The position numbers and the translations under genes are program-made. A stretch of 47,546 bases of DNA, from positions 9,461 to 57,006 of the forward strand of contig MNCI01027309.1 in NCBI GenBank assembly GCA_015680685.1, read 5' to 3'. Below are positions 33,190-43,149 of this stretch, in pieces. Numbering within the stretch: the stretch's first letter is position 1; the number at the start of each line of letters is the position of its first letter. The DNA comes from Gnetum montanum. Its lineage: Eukaryota; Streptophyta; Gnetopsida; Gnetales; Gnetaceae. Under the pieces are notes generated by a model. It did no database searches. It saw nothing but the letters and a program-made list of their open reading frames with translations, and had not been told where the DNA came from.

Positions 33190-34178
33190 GGTTTGATGTG
33201 TTGGGATTCTTGAGTAGATTCTTTTGGGTTGGTCCTTAACTTATCATGATTATTAAATCAACTATGGGGTCCATGGACTCCTTAGTTGAGATTATGCTAG
33301 GGCAAAAAGGGCATGAGCCTACTATGGGGAGGAGCCACTTGCATAACTTTTAGCTTGATTAGTTAAGGTTCCTTACCTTTGACATCATTAGAATCCTACC
33401 TTTTGCATTTTCCATTGAGTATACTACTTAGTGCTTCTTAATCTTTCATTTCATTCATCCACTAAATTAAATTTTCTCCTTTTTCCAAAATTTATGAGCT
33501 TAAACACCATCTTCTCATGTTTTCATACTATTCTTGGTCTTATAAGCTTTCATTTGACACTAATTTCACTCAAAAACTCTTCTTATTTTTCAAGTTTGAC
33601 TAAGGTCAAAGTTTGACTATGGTGGTCAATAATTACGTCGTTGAGGCCTCATTGATGCATCCACCCTAGTCGACAAGGCCCAGTCAACTAGGCCTCAATG
33701 ACATAACACAAAAACCCTATATATACCACCGAACACTTTGCAATTTTTCATCATTTTCTCATAACACAAGGGGATTTTTAAAACTTTTTTAGAGCCCAAA
33801 ACCTTCTAGAGCTCATAACTTTCTAACCATTTATCCAAATCACTTTATTTTTTGATCCTGCACTTACTGGAGGTAAGATCTTTATCGTGGGAACCACAAA
33901 CTTTAAGGTTTTTGATGAAATTGTTGGAAATTTTCCTAACTCCCCCAAGGGTTAATAGCGTTAACCACATATAAACATCAACTTTTTGACAAGTTAACCC
34001 TTCCAACAACCTTCGGGATAATTTATTAATGAAAATACAGAAATAAATGACAATTAATTAATTAAATTAGCCATAATCACAACTTAGCCAAAGTGTAACC
34101 ATCCTTAAGAGATAAGGTATCCCAGTTATTTTAAGGTTACACAATGATTACTAACCCATGGTCTTATTGTGATTACAG
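33190..34178 (+). promoter_or_regulatory. Internal promoter and leader of accessory gene, copy 3
   Basis: Landmarks shared with copies 1 and 2 are GGGGAGGAxCCACTTG (near 33320), a TATA box (TATATATA, 33718-33725) and an ATG just after a splice acceptor (GATTACAG/ATG, 34171-34181). A matching splice donor GGAG/GTAAGATC lies at about 33870, giving a 5' UTR intron of about 305 bp. Upstream of the TATA box, GATATC motifs are replaced by GAGGCCT and TTGATGCATC words (33640-33705). Confidence 0.55.
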
Positions 34179-37021
34179 ATGGCACCAAAGCAAAAACATC
34201 CACATGAAAGAGAACCCTCACAACCATGGGAGAAATGACCCAGAGTTGGAATGGACCAGTAAGAACCAGGCCAAGAACTACTTGAGGCAACCCATGCAAT
34301 GGGACCTCTTCATGAGAAGCCTGAAGTGGAATTTTTCTAATAGATTCCAAAAAATGAAGTGTGATCAAACAATCACAATGAGGAGAAGTGCCTGGTCCCA
34401 TGCCAAGGCTTGAAGTCACTTTGACTCAAGCCTACCTTGATATCATTAAGTTCTGAGAGATTCAATGATCCATTCTTCAAGAGATCAACTTTGGACCATT
34501 TTTGGAGAAAGCTCCAAAGGATGTTAAGACTCAACTGCAAACCTGTCCAATGTGGCCAATCAACATGACAAGTGGGAAGTGGTACATGGAAGAGACATAC
34601 CTATTCTAGAATAATTGAAGGCAGAGATCCATAGTTAAGATCAAGGAAATTCAAGTATCCTATTTGGTAGAAGCTATTGCACAAGCACTTGGGTTGTCTA
34701 ATGCTGGAACATAGTTGGTGGAGTTGTCCATCCAAGGTGACCCTGAGGCCAAGAAGAAGTGGACCCAGTGATGCTATGGGATGGACTGTAATGAGAATGA
34801 TGTGCTCACATTGGTGGAGCGAATCTATTTTAAAATCATGGCCTATCACCTCAACCCAACAGTGAGGCCAAGCAAGGTGACTACATTCTTTGCCTAAGCA
34901 TGCACTGTTTTAAGTGGGAAGTTCCCCGTTAACCTTCCACAACTACTATACTTGGAAATTGAGAAGCATTTTAAAGAAAATGAATGTGGAAGGAAGACCT
35001 TGCCCTTTCCATGACTCATTAGAAAACTTTGGAAGAGAGTAGGCATTTTTCCCTACTCCAATGACACACTCAAGCATACTCTTTGGGATTCATGGTCTAA
35101 GATCATGAAAGAGAAGATGCTAGCTACAACTCAATTAAAGGAGTTGCCACCACCACCACCACCCACTCATGAGAAAACATCAGAGGCCTATGTAACCATT
35201 AAGCATCTGTAAAAAATTCAAGAATAGCTCTTGAGTGAACAAGAGAAATAAGCAGGAATGAGTGGGATAAGGTCCATTTGTGTATCGACTAGCAATGAGT
35301 CACCTTAATGAGGTGGCCCAAACAGTTAGTCAGATGGAGAGAGGTGGTTCCATATTTTCTATCCAAAGAATGCAACCACCTTCAAGGTTAAATCCCAATG
35401 CTTGAAAGGTGACGGTGTCACTAGCAACACATCATTTATTCCTAGAAATCTTTAGGAATGCCATCACTTTCCTAGTGAGGTTGGACGAAGGCAAAGAGGT
35501 AACTATCTTGGTGATGCAGCATCAAGGGTAGGAAATAGTGGTAGCAGTAGTGGCTAACCATGTCACAGAAGCATTTAATGCACTCACAACATCTATACTA
35601 GATGTATCTACAATTCAAGACATGCAGACATCCATAGGCACAACTAGTGAAATGTTGAATGCATCTCAGCATAAAAAGTTACTAGAACGACTAGTAGGAA
35701 TTGAGCAACTGACTCTAGACTTTTTTGATCTTCTGGAGAACATCACCACAACCCAGTCAGAGCTATTGAATGCAAGGGGTAGATGTATTATTTTGAAGGA
35801 ACAACTAGAAATAACCCAAGAGTATTATCAATGCTTGACCACAAAGGTTGTCGAACTTCGTGCTTGACTTGTATATTAAGCAATCCTTAGCCTAGTAGTG
35901 ACAAGAGATGAAGCCATCAGATAAATTTAAGAACAATCCCAGAAGGTTGAGGAGGAAGTAGTAATGGCCATCTTTAAATAGTATGTAGCAAAAGCTGTAA
36001 TGTACTCAATCCAAAAGGACTTGAATCAGATGTGTCAAGAGAATGAAACATTGATTGCATAAAATTATCTATTGCAAAATGTTGGTGCTCAAAAGGGTCA
36101 AACACAAGAATTCATTCATCAATAGTAGGAGCAGCTTGCCAAGGTAAACACTGAACTAAGGAAATTGACCCTAAAAAACCATAATCTATCAATGGAGGAG
36201 GTACACACCTTGTGTCAAAAGTCTACCATCAAGATCACCATTTAGAAGAATGAAGTCTTTAAATTTGAGAAAGTGAAAAATTACTATAGGGACCAAGTTG
36301 GCTTGTAGAAAGAAGTTAATGAGAAATACATCTAGATGGCAAAGGCAAAAAATGAATGAAGCCCTCTAGCAACTCCAACAAGGAAGAGAAGTGTGGCAAC
36401 TCATTGTTGATGGGATTGATGCCTATAACAAAGTGGGGATCTGCTTAAAGGAGTTGCAAATCAAAGAGATGACAGAGTATATGGAGTTGGCTAATCCTCA
36501 TTATGTAAACTTGGCAATGCTGGCTACCAGATGGCCATGGTTAGAGTTAGAAAAATAAGTGGCTAGCTCATATCTAATATACGAGGCCGAGTTTAAGCAT
36601 CACAAAGACACCAAGCAAAAGCTTAAGACTATAAACACTGAACTCAAAGTTCTCAAAGCCTGATTCAGAGATCAATGATCAATTGTTGAGAACCTAGCCA
36701 AATGGATGAATGACTACCAGGAGCTGAAAGAGATAATCAAGTGTTTGACATTGAATGCAAACAATTTGCTGCCTAGTTTGTCAATGCCAATGAGTTGTTT
36801 TTAGCAATTACATGTCCTTGAGATGTGCTTATTTTAATCCATATTGGGAAGGCTATGTGGATGGTGCATGATCCTAGGAGTAAAAGCATTGTTAGATGCT
36901 TTTAGCTTCCTGCCTAAAGTTGTAGTAGCAAAAAAATAGCTGCAACCACCTCAATTGCCCATGCATGAAGTCGGTGAGGGTCCTTCGAAGCCTCAGGCAC
37001 CACCACCACTTGGAATTGTTT
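34179..37021 (+). pseudogene. Athila-like accessory coiled-coil gene, copy 3
   Basis: Homologue of 26399-29164 in opposite orientation. It starts MAPKQKHPHE right after a splice acceptor. The first domain keeps APKDVKTQL, CPMWPI and SGKWYMEETYLF (34510-34605), parallel to VRDYLKG, SPLWPI, SGAWYLGEMYQF in copy 2. VVANHVTEAFN and a helical LLERLVGIEQL...LENITTTQSELL stretch (35540-35790) parallels VVADHIKESFN and LDRLLQIRQVL. LQIKEMTEYMELANPHYVNL (36447-36506) matches LIEYMELANLRYVNL. The Pro-rich C-terminus stops near 37021. Numerous stops and frameshifts. Role unknown; predicted coiled coil is inferred from the heptad pattern. Confidence 0.72.
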
Positions 37022-37256
37022 GATCTTCTCCAATAAGCTTCACATCATCAAGGAACATGCTATCCAATTTTGAAGATTTGAGTCATGGTGTTTAATTTTG
37101 TTTCTTGAACACTACCATTTTTTGTAATGTATTGATCCATACACCTGGGCACTCCATTTTTTGTCAAGTTAGTAGTTTGTTTTATCTGAAGAAAAGTTAG
37201 TCAATAATCCCATACCTTTCCAATTTTGTAAAAGAACTTGAGGACAGGTTTTCATT
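37022..37256 (+). other. 3' untranslated region of accessory gene, copy 3
   Basis: Non-coding stretch between the accessory stop and the PPT. Only its last 30 bp align clearly with the matching part of copy 2. Confidence 0.5.
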
Positions 37257-37270
37257 TAGTCATAGGGGTA
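37257..37270 (+). other. Polypurine tract, Athila copy 3
   Basis: TAGTCATAGGGGTA immediately before the LTR start TGATGAGTCA. It matches the copy 2 tract TAGTCGTGGGGGTA. Confidence 0.8.
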
Positions 37271-38188
37271 TGATGAGTCACATTCTATTAGTTCTGTTGA
37301 CATAACCTCATTGACGCAGCCTTGTCATATAGGCCTTGTTGATGAGGCCTAGTTGATGCATCATATCATGCATCAACATGACCCATCGATGCAGTGTCTG
37401 AAATTGGCTATAGATAAGTGCTTGTAGTCGCATTTATGAAAATTAGAGATCGTAGTTGTAGTGAATCTCTTGCATTTTTTCCATTTGAAAGTTAGAATAT
37501 TTTCTTAGGTGCTCACAGCAGAAGTCATTGGCTATATGGATCTTTATTTAAGCATTGTTGTACCTAAGCACAATAGTGTGTGCAGCAATAAAGATGAGCT
37601 TTCTGATAAAATTTGTAGCACTTTGGATAGATTAGCTACTTTATTCATGCATTTAATGTGCTAAATTAATTATTAATTTTTTAATTAGTTATTAAATATT
37701 TTTTAGTTATTACATTAATGAAATAATTAGGCTAGATAGATTACACACATAAGTACGACCGCTTCAAGCATAACACGTATTCGCCTAGTAATCCTAGCAA
37801 CATTATCGCTTGGGATGCCTAGTAGCATAGTACTTGGTTACCCAGCAGTGGATACGTGGGTTCAGGATGTGTATGAAAAGTGGCAATAGATGCTTATGTT
37901 AGGATTAGTTAAGTAGTTAATTTAGATTAGTTAATCAAATTCCTTTTATCTACATTTCAAGCACCCAACTATAAAACATTGATAAAAATTGAATGCCTTA
38001 GTTACACTTAACCATACCAATGAACATCACAAGTGTAATTTGGAAGACAACAATTGACCTTAAGGCTAGATTCACTTCCTAAAGGGCTAGTGCACTAGAA
38101 ATGATAAAGTTCATGGAATTCGATTAGATCATGCATGAATTCTTCATGATTTGTATGGTTGGGTGTAGGGATATCTCACTGCTCATCA
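37271..38188 (+). mobile_element. Athila-like 3' LTR, copy 3
   Basis: 918 bp, starting TGATGAGTCACATTC and ending CACTGCTCATCA. U3 (37271-37400) is filled with TTGATGAGGCC, CATTGACGCAG and TTGATGCATC words. A weak TATA box, CTATAGATAAG, lies at 37408-37418 and GCAATAAAGAT at about 37583-37593. The later part (CTTGGTTACCCAGCAGTGGA near 37832; GTATGGTTGGGTGTAGGG near 38153) aligns with the other two LTRs. The matching 5' LTR, gag and RT palm are missing because the copy is cut at about 30147. Confidence 0.88.
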
Positions 38189-39214
38189 AATTGCTTCAGC
38201 ATTAAGGTTTGGGGTGAGGAATCTTTTAATCTTTTCAAAATGTAGATAAGAAAAAGCCTCTGGGAAGTGAAGAAAACCATGTTCACATTGAGCTTGGGGA
38301 TACTTATAATGATAACAAGTCTTGTACAATAGGTGTTGCACCCAAAAAATTTGATCATTGGAAAAAATTGAAAGATCTTGGGTGTAGAAATAATTTTTTA
38401 CCTTGAATCTATAAGGCCTCTAAGAAAGAGGATTCAAGGTAGCCTAGACAGTCTGGTCGATCATCCAAGGACTTAAAAATGTAAATCGAAAAAGTAATAT
38501 AAAATTGCAAATCTGATAGAAAATAAACACAAAATTAAACTTGGAATAAAATCTATACTACAAATGAACTGAAAAACTTTATTAAGAATAAAAAAAATGC
38601 TTAAAGTGTAGAGTTCAAGGAGTACAGATTGTATGCTCTAATGCACAAGAAGCTTGTCTAAAGTGGAGCTTGAAGCTTGTTGGTGTTGGCAGGTTGTATT
38701 ATGTAGTCAAACTCCATGATCCAAGTACTCCCCAACTCCAATCATCAAAAGGTTCTTGTTGGTTTTTGCCTAAATGTGCAACTTCTATGGGTGCAAATGG
38801 TGTAAGCAGTGGTATTTGACTTTTGTAACAATGGTACTATGCTGAGAGTCTTTGGTGCTTAGGTAGATGTAAAATCACTTAAAAAGTCTTGAAAATGCCA
38901 AAATGCTTAAGGTTGCAAAGGTTGTTAGGTTGCTAGGTTGTAAAAATGTTTTGAATGTGAATGAAGTATTTAAGTTTGACTTTTATAGGCTTTGAAATTA
39001 CTAGATTTAGACTACAATTTTCTACCATGATTTTTGATAGATTAATGCTACTTGTAGGTGTTGTAGGCCATAATTCCCAATGCAATTGAATATTTATGAT
39101 AAGTTTGAACACCTAAGGATCATCAAAGCCACATTGGATACTAAAAATAGTAAACAAAATTTTGTGACTATGCTAGCTTCACCTCAACTATGCTCAACTA
39201 TGTTGGCCTTGGAG
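38189..39214. other. Flanking DNA with no recognised gene
   Basis: No protein domain is visible. A hairpin-forming segment lies at 38400-38440: outer arms of 10 bp (ACCTTGAATC/GATTCAAGGT) and an inner 5-bp stem. Confidence 0.45.
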
Positions 39215-39520
39215 AGCTACACTGGAATTGTTGGAATTTGCTAGGAAATGTGGTTACTACACTACACATGTGAAGATTGCTAAAAATATGAGATGACTAT
39301 GCTGGCCATGTTGTAATTGCTAGGAATTGTAGCAACTACATTGGAATTACTACTAGTAGAAATTATAGCAACTACAGTGGAATTGCTAGGAAATTGAAAA
39401 CCCAACACCACTAATGCTAGCCTTACAATATCCACATGGGTTTTGTAACAACTACACTTAGAATTATTGGAAAATGGAAAACCCAATGCCACCAACACTG
39501 GGTGTAGGTGGTTCCAACGT
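39215..39520. repeat. Degenerate minisatellite with GCTAGGAA and CAACTACA
   Basis: Loose units of roughly 35-60 bp contain GAATTGCTAGGAA and AGCAACTACA-like words. It lies just before R3 copy C. Confidence 0.6.
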
Positions 39521-39539
39521 AGTTGAGGCCATACCCCCA

Positions 39540-40690
39540 TAAAAACCCATGAAAATGCCAAATTTGGTAGTCTCCAAGGCATTTTTAGCCTTTTGAAGCT
39601 AATATATAAACACAATAGTGCTTTTTCCACCTAGGGAGTGAGACAATATTAACTTATGAGGCATTTTTCATTCTCAAAAAATTAAAGTATGCAAGATTGT
39701 AGCTCATTGGTTACAAACCTTACATTTACAATGAAATCTTACCTCAAGTTGGTTGGTGAAGGTTATAAGTTACAACATGCATTTTATAGGTGTTGTTTCA
39801 TTGCCCCCACCTTGTTGATGTTTGGAGGATTGAATTGAGAGACATCAACAAAGAGTACAAAACACCACTATGGGCCCATCACCAACATTTCCTTTCCATG
39901 CTTGATCCTGTAGTGTCGAACAATATTGAAGAGTGCTTTGTGATAATGGGATAAGGTTATAATTAGGTGGTAAAAGTTGCAAGTTATATTTGGTCATAAG
40001 GAAATGGTCATGAGGGTTAACAATGAGTTCCATATGTTGACATCATGGCTACGTTTATGGCAACAACATGTTGAATGATCAATAAGGTCTTTATGCTTTA
40101 TGCTTCAAAGTGTCAGTCCCTTGGTAATATTTTTGAGGAACCAACACATCACTCCAAAGTTTATTTGGCTATTAGGCTTCTCCCCTTTACATGTTTAGAG
40201 CCATTATTTAGTCCTTTGGTCTTCATTAATTGTTCAGCCTTTTGGCAATTTTCTCCCTTTCCCTCTTTTTTTTCTTGCAAAGTGAAATTTTCATTGGGTT
40301 TCATTGCCAAGGCTAGATTTCATTTGGTTTTTCCATTGAATAAGATGTATTACATTCAATGGAATTGATCATGGAGCATGATGGAGATGTCAAATAACCA
40401 TAATGCATGAGTGTCAAACATAGGCCAACATTATTGTTCAGTACATGAAAGATTATAATTAGGCTATAGGATGATCGTTGAAGGAGGGGTAATGGGAGTG
40501 ATGTGGAATAAGCACTTTTGGTACAACAATACAACCTAACCAAATCTTACGCATCAAGGTCATGTGGTAACTTGCTGTTGTAATGAGTTGCACCTTTGTG
40601 ATGACTAAAGGTTTTATCCTGCAAGTACAACTCCAAGAGAACAAGAAAACAAGATAAAGAAAACATGTTGTTACATGATAATACATAAGA
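39540..40690. repeat. Dispersed repeat R3, copy C
   Basis: Aligns with copy A (6540-7690) from the CCCCATAA block near 39533 to ACAACTCCAAGAGAAC near 40628. A plus-strand TATATAAACAC lies at about 39603, where copy A reads AAATATAGACAC. It has a single copy of the element triplicated in copy A. No protein domain recognised. Confidence 0.7.
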
Positions 40691-40825
40691 CCACATGAGA
40701 TAATCAACAAACTAGGTCACCATATGTCATAATTGTTACAAAGTTTTTCAGTCCACTTGTTATGCAAAAGAGGTAGATAAAAGAATGTTGGCTTGCTTTT
40801 TATTGGTCACTATGGTTGTGAAAAT

Positions 40826-41396
40826 GTGTTAATTGTTTTCACCATGGAGAAGAAAGATGGAGTTAACATGGGTAGATTGAGAACCCCATGAAACTTTGAT
40901 ATATATAAATTGACATAAGTGATAGTCAACCTTATTAATAAAGTCAACTTCATAATACTTTTTTGAAGTAGGAGTAGAATTCTTAATGTAATAAGAAACG
41001 TCTCCTTGACAAAAAGTTTGAAATTCAAGAGACTTCATGTTAGGAACAAAATGATCTACCCTAGCATGAAACCCTAACGTTATTTGTATACTAGCAAGAG
41101 GAATCATTAAACTTCCAAAAATCATTTTTGAAAGAGAACTTTTCCATTGATGGTAAATATTACATCAATTCCTTATGATGTCCTTGCAACTAGAAGCTTT
41201 GAAAATAAGAAAAACTAGCAACTTAGATAGTCCAAAAGTTTTGAGAAACTCAAAACCTTTGACATCTAATAAGCTACAAACTTGATCACTGGCTTCAACA
41301 ACACTATTCTAATGTAAAATAATAGAAATATATGTAGAGCTACCTAAGGTGGTAGGAGAAGATTGACTCTGATGCAGATGAGCCATGTTGTTGCTA
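40826..41396 (-). pseudogene. Unrecognised ORF with its own TATA box
   Basis: From an ATG at 41396 the minus strand stays open for about 190 codons apart from two stops (near 41315 and 41175). It starts MAHLHQSQSSPTTLGSSTY and later reads IIRN, IYHQWKSSLSKMIFG and GFHARVDHFVPNMKSLEF. A TATA-like CCTATAAAT lies 65 bp upstream (41461-41469), a plausible promoter distance. I recognise no domain. It may be a gag-like or host-derived fragment; R3 copy C follows downstream. Coding status is inferred only from length, composition and the promoter-like sequence. Confidence 0.35.
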
Positions 41397-41460
41397 TGCT
41401 AAGAAATCTCTTTGCTACACAAAAAAGGTCTGATTTTGGAAAAGGGCTCTCCCTCCATCA

Positions 41461-41469
41461 ATTTATAGG
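41461..41469 (-). promoter_or_regulatory. TATA-like box upstream of 41396 ORF
   Basis: Minus strand CCTATAAAT, the same form as the TATA boxes of the LTRs in this window. Confidence 0.35.
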
Positions 41470-41779
41470 AAAAATTTGAAACCCTAGTAATTGTTTAAAG
41501 CGCAAATAACTAGAGAAAAGTGTAGTAACAATTTATATCAATGTGTAGTTAATTATTAATTAGTTTTAATGATCATATTTCTAGATTTGCTTATTGAACT
41601 TGTAGTATGCTTGGAGATGATTCCAACCATACCAATTTTATTGAGATCCAACTCACCGTTTAGGAGATATTGCATTTTTCGCAACAAAAAATTGAACCTA
41701 AGGCTTCATCTTTTCCAAGCAGGATTTTTAAGGCTTGATCACCTGGTCACTGCTCCTGCTTTACAAAAAATGAAAACCT

Positions 41780-42650
41780 ACTTTTTAACATTTAAATAAT
41801 AATAATTAAATTTTATTAAAAATTTAATTTTTTTTAAAAAAATTGATCTTGCCGGCCCTGGCCCTCCCGAACGAAGCAAAACATGGCCTACCTTGCTACC
41901 ACACGGCGATGCCTTAAGGCACTGCTGCAAGGCATCACAGTAGACCGACACACAGTTGGACACAGACGGCCACGCTACCATATGGTAAGGCCATGTTACC
42001 TTCCCACAAGGCACATCACACGCATCTTTGCACTGTTCTTCAGCTGTGTTCATCACCGTCCACCGTGTAGTTGCGCCGTTATGCTATGTATTCTCATGCC
42101 TACCACTACTCTGCTGACACCACATTATTCACTTGCCACTGCATTCTTTACCTACTTTTCATGCAAAATCCTTGTGCACCAAAAAAATCCAAGCTCAACC
42201 CTACTCCTATACACCACTGTCACCCACTGCTGCTGCTCTATGTCCTTGCGTTCTCTGCCTCTTTGCACCCTGCACCCCGATGCCCTCCATCAGTACTACC
42301 ATTCCATGCCTCCCTGGAAGTCAAAGAAAGATCATTGACGCCTTTGGTACCTGCCCTCATGGTATCCACTGGCCTTGCCATTTCATGCCTCCCTAGGGAG
42401 ACTGGTAGTGCTTGCTACCAGGTTATCTGCTAGTGCCACCATTCCATGCTTACCAGGTTATCTGCTAGTGACACCATTCCATGCTTTCCCACTTATAGAT
42501 AGAGACTACTAGATTCATTGGTCTCTGCCACCTTAGTGTCTACCAGCGCCACCATTCCATGCCTCTCTAGTTGTTGACCATGACCATTGGTGCCTATCTC
42601 ATGGTTACACAGAATTTTAAATTCTTCATCAATTTATGTGAAATTCAAAA
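41780..42650. other. GC-richer block with short tandem repeats
   Basis: Starting near 41850 the base composition becomes clearly C-rich, unlike its neighbours. Three frames stay open here at once (41883-42433), a sign of composition and not of coding. Repeated CCACCATTCCATGC words occur from 42290 to 42560, including two exact-register 35-bp units at 42417-42486. It may be the 5' LTR or leader of the chromovirus-like element, but no boundary could be matched. Confidence 0.45.
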
Positions 42651-43149
42651 AAAAGTGTGTCAATTTTTTTTTTAAAAAAATAGATATAGAAATGTTACGA
42701 AATTTTGCAAATAAAAGTATTTGATTNATCCATTAATCAAACCAAGGATTTTGGAGAAATTTGCAAAATATGTTTGAAGAGATTAGGAAATTATCCTAGA
42801 GTTCAAAAGAAAAATGGTTAGAAGTTTGAGGAAAGATGAATTCCTTTGTATATTCCATCAAGAAATTAATTGATCATTTAACCTATCTACCTAACCAAAA
42901 TCAATATTCATCCAAAGACCATAATTAAAATTAATTTCCACCTAGGGATTATCAACAAGATTAATTCCAACATGACCAAGACTAGAACCAAAATCAATTT
43001 TTTCATAGAAATTAGTATCGAGATCAATGTCCACTTGTTGGATGCCAGGGTACTAACATCCCTTCACAAGGCCAAAGAATGGAACCTAAATGTGAGGGTT
43101 ATTAGAAATGGAAAAATTTTCCAAGAAAATCATTAATCCACATTCATGA
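42651..43149 (+). other. AT-rich leader upstream of chromovirus-like gag
   Basis: No recognised feature. I looked for a primer binding site of the common initiator-Met type and did not find one. An N is at 42727. Confidence 0.4.

Noticed and set aside
41883-42433. Three overlapping plus-strand open frames
   Set aside because: C-rich composition with tandem repeats keeps several frames open at once; no domain and no consistent start.
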